Positions 36,037 to 46,286 of a stretch of DNA of 64,000 bases are shown here, in pieces. The stretch covers positions 558,001 through 622,000 of the forward strand of contig NZ_NWUC01000002.1 of assembly GCF_002750855.1 (NCBI RefSeq), read 5' to 3'. The position numbers and the translations under genes are program-made. How positions within the stretch are numbered: the first letter of the stretch is position 1; each line of letters opens with the position of its first letter. This stretch comes from Neopararhizobium haloflavum (GTDB lineage Bacteria > Pseudomonadota > Alphaproteobacteria > Rhizobiales > Rhizobiaceae). The notes below the pieces were generated by a model. It was given only the letters and a program-made list of their open reading frames with translations, was not told where the DNA came from and searched no databases.

Positions 36037-36974
36037 GATGCCGATCCCGGTTCTTGGGAAGCATCGAAGACACGGCTTGCGCGAATGTCCTCGGCGCCGA
36101 TTTGCGAAAGCGCGCTGGCGTCGAGCGGTCCGTCAGAGTTTTCGAAAATGCGGTTGGCCTGGCGCAGTCGGGCCCTGTCAAGTGCATTGCGGACGGAGCG
36201 GGCGTTGGCAAAATGCGGCTGGTTGCGCCGCGCCTCGATATAATCGGCGAACACGTTCCTGGCCTCATCGGAGAAATGATAGCTCTGCTCGGAAAGCATG
36301 ATTTCCGCGATCCGAAGAAGCTCGTCATTCTCGTAATCCGGAAAATCGATGTGGTGGGCGATGCGTGAGCGGAAGCCGGGATTGGAGGCGAAGAACCTGT
36401 CCATACGGTCGCCGTAGCCCGCCATGATGACGACCAGGTCGTCTCGCTGGTTCTCCATCACCTGTAGCAGGATTTCGATCGCTTCCTGGCCGTAGTCCCG
36501 TTCATTTTCCGGACGGTAGAGATAATAGGCTTCGTCGATGAACAGGACGCCGCCCATCGCCTTCTTCAGGATCTCCTTCGTTTTCGGCGCCGTGTGTCCA
36601 ATATATTGCCCGACAAGGTCGTCGCGCGTCACCGAGACGAGATGACCCTTTCGAATATAGCCAAGCCGGTGCAGCAGATTGGCCATCTTCATGGCGACGG
36701 TCGTCTTGCCGGTGCCTGGGTTGCCCGTGAAGCTCATATGCAATGTGGGTGTGCGATGGTTCAGCCCCATCCGCTTGCGGGCTCGCTCGACGAGCAGCAG
36801 TGCCGCAGTCTCGCGGATACGCTTCTTCACCGGCTTCAAGCCGATCAGTTCGCGATCGAGTTCCTGCAGGACGTCCTTGACGCCGGAGCTTTCGTATTCG
36901 CTCTTCAGGTCGACGGCGCTGGGACGCTCTTCGACCGTTTCCGTCCCCTCGACGGGTTCGGGCCTGACATTCAT
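36033..36974 (-). CDS. cbbX: Red-type Rubisco activase CbbX (AAA+)
   Basis: A 313-residue AAA+ ATPase that remodels inhibited red-type Rubisco by pulling on the large-subunit C-terminus. Walker A GNPGTGKT at about residues 84-91, pore loop around [11 protein letters not shown], Walker [11 protein letters not shown] (Asp147-Glu148), and the sensor/arginine region [15 protein letters not shown]. The start at 36974 follows GGAG at the right distance; an ATG four codons earlier is possible. The N-terminus carries a variable VRPEPVEG stretch. It lies downstream of cbbLS as expected. Confidence 0.96.
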   Translation of the reverse strand: MNVRPEPVEGTETVEERPSAVDLKSEYESSGVKDVLQELDRELIGLKPVKKRIRETAALLLVERARKRMGLNHRTPTLHMSFTGNPGTGKTTVAMKMANLLHRLGYIRKGHLVSVTRDDLVGQYIGHTAPKTKEILKKAMGGVLFIDEAYYLYRPENERDYGQEAIEILLQVMENQRDDLVVIMAGYGDRMDRFFASNPGFRSRIAHHIDFPDYENDELLRIAEIMLSEQSYHFSDEARNVFADYIEARRNQPHFANARSVRNALDRARLRQANRIFENSDGPLDASALSQIGAEDIRASRVFDASQEPGSAS

Positions 36975-37041
36975 GGGGCGCTCCATTCACGGCTAACAGG
37001 TGCCGGCTGGCCGATCGGCCAGCCGGCATTGCTCAGTGCAA

Positions 37042-37461
37042 TCAGGCGTAGCGTTCGCCTGCCGGCCGATCCGATGAATAGGGCCGGATCGAATAGCGCT
37101 GTGCCCGTCCTCGGTGCTCCGTCCGTTCCATACGGAAGCCCGGCTCGTTCTCGGGCCTGTTGACCAGGAAGGACAGTCGAACCGATTCCCAGCCGTGCGT
37201 GGAATCGAAGGCGACGATGCGGATATAGCGGTTGCCATATGCCTTGCGGCAGGCGGTCAGTTCCATCATCACCGCCGCCGCGTCCGGGTTGTCGAACATT
37301 GGATGGCCGAACATGTCCCAGTAGGTGTTGCGGGGGTGCGGATCGTCGGTGAACTCGATCGAGACCGCCCAGCAATTGTCGATGCAATACTGCACCTGGG
37401 CACGGATCTGGTCGTCGGTGAGATCGGGCAGGAACGAGAATGTGCCCTGGGTGATGCGCAT
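37042..37461 (-). CDS. cbbS: Rubisco small subunit, red type (form IC/ID)
   Basis: A 139-residue small subunit. MRITQGTFSFLPDLTDDQIR, the YCIDNCWAVSIEFTDDPHPR segment, NTYWDMFGHPMFD and the extended C-terminal region (RMERTEHRGRAQRYSIRPY) that forms the extra beta-hairpin of red-type enzymes. It assembles with eight CbbL subunits. Start codon 11 bases after the cbbL stop. Confidence 0.97.
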   Translation of the reverse strand: MRITQGTFSFLPDLTDDQIRAQVQYCIDNCWAVSIEFTDDPHPRNTYWDMFGHPMFDNPDAAAVMMELTACRKAYGNRYIRIVAFDSTHGWESVRLSFLVNRPENEPGFRMERTEHRGRAQRYSIRPYSSDRPAGERYA

Positions 37462-37472
37462 GGTGGTTCTCC

Positions 37473-38948
<1,476 letters not shown>

Positions 38949-40028
38949 TCAGGCCGCCTTGGCGGATTGGGTCTGCGGGTCGAGCTTTCCGTCTGCGTAG
39001 CGCCTCGCCATGTCGTCGAGGCCGATCGGCTTGATCTTCGAGGCGTTGCCGGCCGTGCCGAACCGCTCGAACCGGTCCCGGCAGAGTTCGGCCAGTGCAT
39101 CCATGGCCGGCTTCAGGAACTTGCGGGGGTCGAATTCCTCCGGCCGTTCGGAGGCGACCTTGCGGATCTGGCCGGCCATCGCCATGCGGCAGTCCGTATC
39201 GATGTTGACCTTGCGGACGCCATGGCGGATGCCGCGTTCGATCTCCTCGACGGGTACGCCGAAAGTCTGCGGCATCGTCCCGCCGAACCGGTTGATGACG
39301 TCCTGCAGTTCCTGCGACACCGACGACGAGCCGTGCATGACGAGATGCGTGTTCGGCAGTTTGGCGTGGATCTCCTCGATTACCTTCATGGCGAGTATCT
39401 CGCCGTCGGGCTTGCGGGAGAATTTATAGGCGCCGTGCGAGGTGCCGCAGGCAATCGCAAGCGCGTCGACCTTTGTGCGCATGACGAAGTCGACCGCCTG
39501 GTCCGGATCGGTCAGGAGCTGTTCGTGCGACAGCTTGCCGGTCGCGCCGTGTCCGTCCTCCGCTTCCGCCTCGCCGCTTTCGAGCGAGCCGAGAACCCCG
39601 AGCTCGCCTTCCACCGAAACGCCGACCCAATGTGCCATGCGGGCAACGCGCTCGGTGATGGCGACATTGTATTCGTAGCTCGCCGGCGTCTTCATGTCGG
39701 CTTCAAGCGACCCGTCCATCATGACGGAGGTGAAGCCGTGACGGATTGCGCTCAGGCAGGTGGCTTCGTCGTTGCCGTGGTCCTGATGCATGCAGACGGG
39801 AATGTTGGGATACATCTCGACCAGCGCGTCGATCATCTTCGCCAGCATGATGTCGTTGGCATAGGAGCGCGCACCGCGCGATGCCTGCATGATGACGGGC
39901 GCGTCGCAGGCCTTGGCTGCCTCCATGATCGCAAGTCCCTGCTCCATGTTGTTGATGTTGAAGGCCGGCACGCCGTAGCCGCGCTCCGCGGCATGATCGA
40001 GCAGTTGGCGGAGTGTGATGCGGGACAT
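38949..40028 (-). CDS. cbbA: Class II fructose-bisphosphate aldolase
   Basis: A 359-residue zinc-dependent aldolase of the Calvin-cycle subtype. [12 protein letters not shown] near residues 19-30, the zinc site [38 protein letters not shown] and [14 protein letters not shown] are all present. It makes fructose 1,6-bisphosphate and sedoheptulose 1,7-bisphosphate from triose phosphates. Only three bases separate it from the Pgk-like fragment gene upstream, which must be co-translated with it. Confidence 0.97.
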   Translation of the reverse strand: MSRITLRQLLDHAAERGYGVPAFNINNMEQGLAIMEAAKACDAPVIMQASRGARSYANDIMLAKMIDALVEMYPNIPVCMHQDHGNDEATCLSAIRHGFTSVMMDGSLEADMKTPASYEYNVAITERVARMAHWVGVSVEGELGVLGSLESGEAEAEDGHGATGKLSHEQLLTDPDQAVDFVMRTKVDALAIACGTSHGAYKFSRKPDGEILAMKVIEEIHAKLPNTHLVMHGSSSVSQELQDVINRFGGTMPQTFGVPVEEIERGIRHGVRKVNIDTDCRMAMAGQIRKVASERPEEFDPRKFLKPAMDALAELCRDRFERFGTAGNASKIKPIGLDDMARRYADGKLDPQTQSAKAA

Positions 40029-40031
40029 GGG

Positions 40032-40550
40032 TCAGGACCTCCCTTCGAGTGAGAATTGCGGTTCGTCGGGCTCGGCCGGCGTCAGCACGGGCATCAGCCA
40101 AGGCAGCACGCGAGCCGAGGCGGCCGTTGCCGCTACCGGCCGCGATCGCGCATCGACGAAATAGTCGCCGAGAAGCGCGAGACGGTTGGCGAAGGCCCGC
40201 TCGCCGCGGGTCTCGCCGGGGTGGAAGCGCAGATTCTCCAGCAGCGCGATCGCGCCATGCGCGACATATCCGACGCCCGCTTCCGCGATCGCCCCGACGC
40301 AGTCGGAAACGAAGGTGACGGGTCGACCCGTCGCATCCTTGAGTTCCGGCGCGATCGAACCGAGGCTCAGCACCGGGTTGATATCGCCGCGCGGATCTCC
40401 CAGCCCCGACATCACGACCGCCCGCGCTTGCGCCGCCGTCAGCGCCTTCAGCATCGCGATCAGTTCGTTGCCGATGCCGAAGTCGAGATCGGCGAGGACC
40501 AGGACGGTCTTGCCGTTCAGATCCACAGAGGTCGTCTCGAATGCATTCAT
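40032..40550 (-). CDS. Phosphoglycerate kinase N-domain-like protein, truncated and degenerate
   Basis: A 172-residue protein that aligns by eye only with the first half of phosphoglycerate kinase: DLNGKTVLVLADLDFG for the usual DLxGKxVLVRVDLNVP, VVMSGLGDPRG for SHLGRPKG, SLGSIAPELKDATGRPVTFV, DCVGAIAEAG, and a well-kept LLENLRFHPGE. The substrate-binding residues in VDLN, SHLGRP and the later NDAFxxAHRAHAS block are changed (DARSRPVAATAAS), and the whole ATP-binding C-terminal domain is missing. Kinase activity is therefore very unlikely. The ATG at 40550 has GAGGAG upstream and the frame is intact between cbbP (11 bases) and cbbA (3 bases). It sits where transketolase (cbbT) commonly lies. 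Confidence 0.75.
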   Translation of the reverse strand: MNAFETTSVDLNGKTVLVLADLDFGIGNELIAMLKALTAAQARAVVMSGLGDPRGDINPVLSLGSIAPELKDATGRPVTFVSDCVGAIAEAGVGYVAHGAIALLENLRFHPGETRGERAFANRLALLGDYFVDARSRPVAATAASARVLPWLMPVLTPAEPDEPQFSLEGRS

Positions 40551-40561
40551 TCCGCTCCTCC

Positions 40562-41434
40562 TCACGACATGCGCCGCTTGCGTTCCATCAGCTTGTGGAT
40601 CAGCGGCGTCAGGATGAGTTGCATGGCGAGGTCGAGCTTGTTTCCGGGGACGACGATCGAGTTCGCCCGGGACATGAAGCTGTTCTTCAACATCGACAGC
40701 AGATAGGGAAAATCGATGCCGCGCGGGTTTGCGAAGCGGATGACGAGCATCGACTCGTCCGGCGTTGGTATCCAGCGGGCGATGAACGGGTTCGACGTGT
40801 CGACGATCGGCACGCGCTGGAAGTTGATGTCGGTCAGCGAGAATTGCGGCGTGATGAAGTGCACATAGTCCGGCATTCGCCGCAGGATCGTGTCCATCAC
40901 AGCTTCGGTCGAATAGCCGCGCGCCGCCTTGTCACGATGAATCTTCTGGATCCACTCCAGATTCATCACCGGCACGACGCCGATCTTCAGGTCGCAATGT
41001 TGCGCGAGATTGAGCACGTCGGTGACGACGCAGCCGTGAAGCCCCTCGTAGAAGAGCAGGTCGCTTTCGGGAAAGGCCTCCCAATCCGTGAACGTACCGG
41101 GGGGTGAGCCGAACGTCTCCGCTTCGCTGTCGTCATGGACATAGTGCCGGGTCTTCCCGGCACCCTTGCGGCCATACTCCTCGAAGACGGCTTCCAGCGT
41201 CTCCAGTTCGTTGGCTTCAGAGTGGAAATGCGTGAAGTTCGGATTCCCGCTCCGGGCCTCCCTTGCCACCTTTTCCCTCATAGCGACGCGATCATAGCGG
41301 TGAAAGGCGTCGCCCTCGATGAAGGCGGCATTGATGCCCTCGCGGCGGAAGATCTGCGCGAATGTGTGTTGCACGGTGGACGTGCCGGCGCCGGACGAGC
41401 CGGTAATCGAAATGATGGGATGCTTCGCCGACAT
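40562..41434 (-). CDS. cbbP: Phosphoribulokinase
   Basis: A 290-residue proteobacterial (class I) phosphoribulokinase making ribulose 1,5-bisphosphate. P-loop GSSGAGTS at residues 12-19, EGDAFHRYDR, FTHFHSEANELETLE, YEGLHGC with the catalytic-base region, and GYSTEAVMDTILRRMPDY. The ATG at 41434 gives MSAKHPIISITGSS, the family N-terminus; the long upstream frame overlaps cbbF and is rejected. Five bases separate it from cbbF. Confidence 0.96.
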   Translation of the reverse strand: MSAKHPIISITGSSGAGTSTVQHTFAQIFRREGINAAFIEGDAFHRYDRVAMREKVAREARSGNPNFTHFHSEANELETLEAVFEEYGRKGAGKTRHYVHDDSEAETFGSPPGTFTDWEAFPESDLLFYEGLHGCVVTDVLNLAQHCDLKIGVVPVMNLEWIQKIHRDKAARGYSTEAVMDTILRRMPDYVHFITPQFSLTDINFQRVPIVDTSNPFIARWIPTPDESMLVIRFANPRGIDFPYLLSMLKNSFMSRANSIVVPGNKLDLAMQLILTPLIHKLMERKRRMS

Positions 41435-41439
41435 CGTCT

Positions 41440-42489
41440 TCAAGCCCTGAACAGGCCGCGCTGGCCGAATAGCGGCGAGCGTTCGGCGATGAAGCTCGGC
41501 TCGGTGTGATAGCGGCCGATGCGGGCGACTTCCTTCGAGGCGCCGAAGACGAGCGGGGTTCGCTGATGCAGCGAGGCGGGCTGAAGGTCGAGAATACGGC
41601 TGACCGTGTCGGTTGCCGCACCCCCCGCCTGTTCGATCAGGAATGCGATCGGATTGGCTTCGTAGACGAGCCGGAGACGTCCGCTGCCGTAGCCCCGTCG
41701 CCCATCGGCTGGATAGAGGAAGACGCCGCCGCGGATCAGAATGCGGTAGGATTCGGCGACCAGAGAGGCGATCCAACGCATGTTGAAGTCCCGCTCCCGC
41801 GGACCTTCCGCACCCTTCAGGCAATCGTCGACATAAAGCCGAACCGCTTCATCCCAGTGCCGGTAATTGGCGGAGTTGATCGCGAACTCAACCGCGCGCG
41901 GCGGGATCATGCGGCTCGGGTAGGCTTCGACGAAGGTGCCGAGCCGGCTGGAAAACACGAAGATGTGCGTTCCGCTGCCGAATGACACGACGAGCGAAAG
42001 CTGCGGCCCGTAGATGAAGAAGCCGGCGGTGATCTGGCGATTTCCGGGCTGAAGAAACGTCGCGAGGGGCTGCTCATCGACCAGTCCGATCAGCGGCGAA
42101 ATCGAGAATATGGTGCCGATCGAAACGTTGGTGTCGATATTGGAAGAACCGTCGAGCGGGTCGATGGCGAGGGCCAGTTTGGCGTCACGATCGAGGATAA
42201 TGGGGTTTTCCAGTTCCTCCGAAGCATAGAGCGCAACAGGTGCCTTTCGCATGGCATCGAGGAAGACGTCGTCGGCATAAACGTCCAGATCGCGTTGCCG
42301 ATCGCCATCGGCATTTTGCGTCGAACGATTGGCGGCAAAGGCTTCGCCGAGCGCACCCTGATTGATGGTGTTTCGCATCTTGATTGCGGCGCTGGTGAGC
42401 GCTCGCACGATCTCTGTACTGTCGCGGCGCAGCGGCTCGGTTGCCGACGTCATCGTGTTCAGGAATGCGTCCAGCGTCGATGCGGCCAT
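41440..42489 (-). CDS. cbbF: Class I fructose-1,6-bisphosphatase
   Basis: A 349-residue FBPase. The metal site reads ALAIDPLDGSSNIDTNVSIG after YASEELENP; NSANYRHWDEAVRLYVDD and GGVFLYPADGRRGYGSGRLR contribute to the sugar-phosphate site. It dephosphorylates fructose 1,6-bisphosphate and probably sedoheptulose 1,7-bisphosphate. First gene of the cbb operon; ATG at 42489 after GGGAGGACGGGG. It is transcribed divergently from cbbR across an AT-rich operator region. Confidence 0.95.
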   Translation of the reverse strand: MAASTLDAFLNTMTSATEPLRRDSTEIVRALTSAAIKMRNTINQGALGEAFAANRSTQNADGDRQRDLDVYADDVFLDAMRKAPVALYASEELENPIILDRDAKLALAIDPLDGSSNIDTNVSIGTIFSISPLIGLVDEQPLATFLQPGNRQITAGFFIYGPQLSLVVSFGSGTHIFVFSSRLGTFVEAYPSRMIPPRAVEFAINSANYRHWDEAVRLYVDDCLKGAEGPRERDFNMRWIASLVAESYRILIRGGVFLYPADGRRGYGSGRLRLVYEANPIAFLIEQAGGAATDTVSRILDLQPASLHQRTPLVFGASKEVARIGRYHTEPSFIAERSPLFGQRGLFRA

Positions 42490-42560
42490 ACCCCGTCCTC
42501 CCATCGGCCGCCGAGGCGACCGTCTCCTGACCACGAGCAGACCGCGAGGAGGACAGTTAG

Positions 42561-42573
42561 TAAATTTTATTTA
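42561..42573. promoter_or_regulatory. Probable CbbR binding region
   Basis: TAAAT-TTT-ATTTA, a perfect inverted repeat, inside an AT-rich block (about 42555-42600) in the cbbF-cbbR divergent gap of otherwise GC-rich DNA. LysR-type CbbR proteins bind T-N11-A and TNA repeats in exactly this position, so this is the likely control site of the operon. Confidence 0.6.
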
Positions 42574-42609
42574 TTTTACAGCATAGCTAAGATTTTTTAA
42601 TGTCATGTC

Positions 42610-43557
42610 ATGCGAACGTTGAGCCTGCGCCAACTCAAGGCCGTCGAAGCGATCATGCGGGAAGGCTCGGTTGCCCGAGCCGCCAAGGCGTTGAGCCTGA
42701 CGGCCCCGGCCGTGACGCTTCAATTGAAACAGATAGAAGACGATGCCGGCCTCCCGCTTTTCGATCGGACGAGGGACGGCATGCGACCGACCGACGCAGG
42801 CCGCTTGGTCTTCGAGGCAGCGACCTTCGTCGACGAGCGGCTACGGCAACTGGATGAAGAACTGGACGCGCTCAAAGGCGTGCGCGCCGGTCATCTTCGT
42901 CTCGGTGCCGTTTCCACCGCCAAGTATTTCGCTCCAGCGCTCATGGCCGGCTTCAAGAAAGCCCATCCCGGCATCGAGATTTCGCTGATGGTGGGCAACC
43001 GCGAGGAGACTGTCTCCGCTCTGCGCGATCATCGCATCGACACGGCGTTGATGGGACGCCCACCAAAGACGTTCGCCGTGCGCGCGGCGCTATTCGGCGA
43101 CCATCCGCTGGTCATCGTCGCATCCGCAGGCCACCGCCTCGCGGGATGCCGCGACATCTTGAAGGAAACCATCGCCGCAGAACATTTTCTCGTCCGCGAA
43201 CCCGGGTCGGGCACCCGCATCTCGCTGGAGATCTTCCTGAGCGACATACCCGGCAGACTCGACTATCTGGGCCAGGAGATGGGATCGAACGAAACGATCA
43301 AGCAGGCAGTCATGGCCGACCTCGGCATCGCTTTCATTTCCGCCCACACGATCGCCCAGGAAGTGGAACTCGGCCGCCTCGTGATCCTTGACGTGGTCGG
43401 CATGCCGATCCGGCGCCAGTGGTATGCGGTCAGCCATGGGGACCGGACCTTTTCGCCCGCAATGCACGCCTTCGACACGTTTCTCGGCTCCGAAGGCGCC
43501 CGCTATCTGCCACTCGTATCGAAACCCTATCCCGCTGCGGCGTTCGGGTTATCCTAG
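42610..43557 (+). CDS. cbbR: LysR-family Calvin cycle regulator CbbR
   Basis: A 315-residue LysR protein starting MRTLSLRQLKAVEAIMREGS and VARAAKALSLTAPAVTLQLK, with the effector domain typical of CbbR (RLGAVSTAKYFAPALMAGFK, HPGIEISLMVGNREE, VREPGSGTR). It is divergent from cbbF, the standard arrangement. CbbR proteins respond to RuBP, phosphoenolpyruvate or NADPH depending on species. It ends 15 bases from the convergent RraA-family gene. Confidence 0.94.
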   Translation: MRTLSLRQLKAVEAIMREGSVARAAKALSLTAPAVTLQLKQIEDDAGLPLFDRTRDGMRPTDAGRLVFEAATFVDERLRQLDEELDALKGVRAGHLRLGAVSTAKYFAPALMAGFKKAHPGIEISLMVGNREETVSALRDHRIDTALMGRPPKTFAVRAALFGDHPLVIVASAGHRLAGCRDILKETIAAEHFLVREPGSGTRISLEIFLSDIPGRLDYLGQEMGSNETIKQAVMADLGIAFISAHTIAQEVELGRLVILDVVGMPIRRQWYAVSHGDRTFSPAMHAFDTFLGSEGARYLPLVSKPYPAAAFGLS

Positions 43558-43572
43558 CAGCACGCGCACAGT

Positions 43573-44244
43573 TTATTCGGCGCGGGTCTGGAGTGAATGA
43601 TAGCCGTGACGCGCGCGGGCTTCACCGAGTGCGACGCCATTGCGGATATCCCCGAGAATCGCTTCCTCCTTTTCGTCGATGGCAAGAGCGGTCGCCAGCA
43701 CAGCTTCTGCCTTTTGAAGCGGCACGACGACAACGCCGTTCTCGTCGGCGCAGACGACATCGCCCGGCGAGACAAGGACGGCTCCCAGGCACACCGGCAC
43801 GTTGATTCCGGCCAACATGACGCGGTCCTTGCCGGTGCGCATATAGCCGCGACGGGACCAGATCGGATAGGAGATGGCACGGCTTTCCGCCAGGTCGCGG
43901 TTGACGCCGTCGATCACCGTGCCCTCCACGCCCCGCATCTTGGCGACCTCCGTCATGATGTTGCCCCAGACCGTGCAGTCGGTGCGGCCGCGATTGTCAA
44001 TGACGACGATATCACCGGGACCCACCTGATCGAGGAAGTCGCCGACACTGCCACCATCGACGCCAACGGGCAGATAGGCGAGCGTGAAGGCCTGACCGGC
44101 AATGCTGGACGCTTCGTTCGTCGGGCCGAGCCCCTCCACGGTGCCGGCGATGCCGAGCCGATCCATTGCATCAGATACGGTCGAGGTGGAAAGGGCGCGG
44201 AACCGCTCCAGCGTTTCCTTCGGCAACCTCTGGCGTTCCGTCAT
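43573..44244 (-). CDS. RraA/HMG aldolase-family protein
   Basis: A 223-residue protein of the RraA/4-hydroxy-4-methyl-2-oxoglutarate aldolase family. GDIVVIDNRGRTDCTVWGNI, GVEGTVIDGVNRDLAESRAI and GDVVCADENGVVVVPLQKAE are present; the Arg-Asp pair in VNRDL corresponds to the catalytic pair of true aldolases. A pyruvate-releasing aldol cleavage or oxaloacetate decarboxylase activity is therefore possible, rather than only RNase E inhibition. It follows the GntR gene (63 bp gap) on the minus strand. Confidence 0.85.
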   Translation of the reverse strand: MTERQRLPKETLERFRALSTSTVSDAMDRLGIAGTVEGLGPTNEASSIAGQAFTLAYLPVGVDGGSVGDFLDQVGPGDIVVIDNRGRTDCTVWGNIMTEVAKMRGVEGTVIDGVNRDLAESRAISYPIWSRRGYMRTGKDRVMLAGINVPVCLGAVLVSPGDVVCADENGVVVVPLQKAEAVLATALAIDEKEEAILGDIRNGVALGEARARHGYHSLQTRAE

Positions 44245-44307
44245 GACGATGATCCTCCCTTAATCGGTATCAGTTCTTCTCATGCTGCGCCGTGGTCGGC
44301 GCGCGCG

Positions 44308-45093
44308 TTACAGATGGGTGGCCGGCCCGCCGACATGCGCGGTCCGGATCGCGAATTCCTTCTCGCGCGAAGCCGCAAAAAGATAGCGCTCGACCGATAC
44401 GAGATGCTGCAGCATGGCGGCGGCGGCGGCGGCCCGGTCACGCCTCTCGATCGCCTCGACGATCCGATCGTGTTCGTCGAACGAATGGTGATCGCGCGGC
44501 GGCCGGTCTGTCTCCTCTCGATCGAGACCCCAGACGACCGTGCGGCGGATGCCGCTCAGGACGTCGAACATTGCGGAAAGCACCTGGTTCTTCGCTGCGT
44601 CCGCGATGAGCTTGTGAAAGCGGTTGTCGAAGGCCTCGTAGTGCCGCCAGCTTGCCGCCTCGCGGCTGTTGGCGGTGCAGTTCTGCAGCGCGGCTATGTC
44701 GAGCGGGCTGCTGTGATGGGCCGCCTCGCCGGCCAGCACCGGCTCGATGGCGAAGCGCGCGCGCATCACCTCCTGCGGATTGGTTCGCTGGGCCACGGCG
44801 GCGAGATTGTATGTATCGGTAATGACCGCATCGCCGACGAAGGTGCCCTTGCCGACATGGCGCCAGACGGCCCCCTCTTCCTCGAGGATAGCGAGCGCCT
44901 TGCGCAACTCTCCTCGTGAGGCGCCGACGAGTTGACTAAGCTCGCGCTCGGGCGGCAGTCGCGAATTCACCTTCAGTTGGCGTTGCGAAAGGTAGGCCCG
45001 CAACTGGACCAATGCCCCGTGATGCTCATCCATGCGTTGATCGAACCAATTGAGACCAATGTCACTGGCCATAACATCATGATTTTCGGACAT
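44308..45093 (-). CDS. GntR-family regulator (FCD/FadR subfamily)
   Basis: A 261-residue regulator with an N-terminal HTH (LPPERELSQLVGASRGELRK, ALAILEEEGAVWRHVGKGTF) and a C-terminal FCD domain. The start is uncertain among ATG codons at 45093, 45072 and 45033, none with a strong ribosome site. It is divergent from tctC with a TTGG-N5-CCAA repeat in the gap, so it probably controls the transporter and, on its own side, the RraA-family gene. Confidence 0.85.
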   Translation of the reverse strand: MSENHDVMASDIGLNWFDQRMDEHHGALVQLRAYLSQRQLKVNSRLPPERELSQLVGASRGELRKALAILEEEGAVWRHVGKGTFVGDAVITDTYNLAAVAQRTNPQEVMRARFAIEPVLAGEAAHHSSPLDIAALQNCTANSREAASWRHYEAFDNRFHKLIADAAKNQVLSAMFDVLSGIRRTVVWGLDREETDRPPRDHHSFDEHDRIVEAIERRDRAAAAAAMLQHLVSVERYLFAASREKEFAIRTAHVGGPATHL

Positions 45094-45123
45094 CAAGCCA
45101 AATGCGTTGACCCATATTTTGAT

Positions 45124-45136
45124 TTGGTTTAGCCAA
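45124..45136. promoter_or_regulatory. Operator-like repeat TTGG-N5-CCAA between GntR gene and tctC
   Basis: TTGGTTTAGCCAA in the 151-bp divergent region. TGG/CCA palindromes are typical for FCD-type GntR regulators, and a further GCCAAA half-site lies about 30 bases away. It would allow coordinated control of both divergent transcripts. Confidence 0.5.
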
Positions 45137-45244
45137 TAGGGGTGCGGCGTGTCCGCACAAATGGGAGGTCGCCGGAAGGGCGGCGAAGAGCGAGGAGGCA
45201 TCGCCTATCGGCGATCAAGGCTCCTCGCGTGAGAGGAGGAAACA

Positions 45245-46213
45245 ATGAAGCACGTAGCTGCTGTGGCGCTCTGCGCCCTGATGACGTCGGCCGCCGGGTT
45301 GGCTCATGCCCAGGAATATCCCGATCGCACGGTGACGATCATCGTGCCCTATGCGGCAGGTGGTATCGCCGACATTGCGGCGCGCACCCTCGGCGAGGCC
45401 CTTAGCGAAAAGTGGGATCAGGAGGTGATCGTCGACAACCGGACCGGCGGCGCAGGCTTCGTGGCCGCAACGGCCGTCGCCAATGCCGATCCCGATGGCT
45501 ACACGCTCTTCGTCTCGGACATGGGGGTCAATGTCATCAACCCCTACCTGTTCGAAGACGTACCCTATGATCCGGCAGAGGATTTCCGGCCGATCACCAT
45601 GATCAGCGACACGCCGCTCGTGCTCGTCGCCAATTCCGAAACCCCCTTCGACACCGCCGCCGAATACGTCGAATACGCCAAGACCAATCCCGGCGAACTC
45701 AGTTTCGGCTCGGCCGGCATTGGCTCGCTCAACCACATCGTTCCGGAATGGATCAATGCGGAAATGGGGCTCGACACGGCACACATTCCCTATCGTGGCG
45801 GTGCCCCGGCAGCCACGGCTATCGCATCGGGCGAAGCCGAGGTGGGCGTTCTTGCCTTGTCATCGGTCGGGCCGTTCGTCGACAGCGGCGAACTCAAGAT
45901 TCTCGGCCTTGCGCGCGAGGAACGCGTCGAATCCCATCCCGACATTCCGACCCTTATCGAAAGCGGCATCCCGAACGTCGCGGCCGGCCAGTGGGCTGCG
46001 CTCTTTGCACCTGCCGAAGTTCCGGACGAGATCGTCGAGAAGATCGCAGCCGATTCCCTGGAGTTCTTGAACTCGGAGGAAGCACGCGAAACCTTCGGTG
46101 AACGCGGGGCTATCGTTGTGCCCATGGAATCCGATGAACTCGGTGCCATGCTCGACAATCTGCGCGAGCAGTTCTCCACGATCATCGTGGACGCCAACAT
46201 CCGCGCCAACTGA
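45245..46213 (+). CDS. tctC: Tripartite tricarboxylate transporter binding protein TctC (Bug family)
   Basis: A 322-residue periplasmic protein with signal peptide MKHVAAVALCALMTSAAGLA cleaved near AHA-QEYPDR. Family marks are YPDRTVTIIVPYAAGGIADI, VDNRTGGAGFVAATAVANA, PDGYT, and later AHIPYRGGAPAATAIASGEA and ESGIPNVAAGQW. It binds a di- or tricarboxylate for TctAB. Strong GAGAGGAGGA precedes the ATG. A perfect hairpin follows the stop. Confidence 0.93.
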   Translation: MKHVAAVALCALMTSAAGLAHAQEYPDRTVTIIVPYAAGGIADIAARTLGEALSEKWDQEVIVDNRTGGAGFVAATAVANADPDGYTLFVSDMGVNVINPYLFEDVPYDPAEDFRPITMISDTPLVLVANSETPFDTAAEYVEYAKTNPGELSFGSAGIGSLNHIVPEWINAEMGLDTAHIPYRGGAPAATAIASGEAEVGVLALSSVGPFVDSGELKILGLAREERVESHPDIPTLIESGIPNVAAGQWAALFAPAEVPDEIVEKIAADSLEFLNSEEARETFGERGAIVVPMESDELGAMLDNLREQFSTIIVDANIRAN

Positions 46214-46231
46214 TCCTGTCTCTTCGAGCAG

Positions 46232-46262
46232 CATTCGACCCGGCGCTGTGCCGGGTCGAATG
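46232..46262 (+). other. Perfect 13-bp stem-loop between tctC and tctB
   Basis: CATTCGACCCGGC, loop GCTGT, GCCGGGTCGAATG, starting 18 bases after the tctC stop. No T-tract follows, so it is more likely to block 3'-exonucleases and stabilise tctC mRNA than to stop transcription fully. An ATG at 46260 lies inside the stem. Confidence 0.65.
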
Positions 46263-46286
46263 TCAATCATCCAGCGGGAGCGGGCG

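Noticed and set aside
40562-41824. Phosphoribulokinase with a 130-residue N-terminal extension
   Set aside because: The extension overlaps cbbF and shows no resemblance to anything; the ATG at 41434 gives the family N-terminus.
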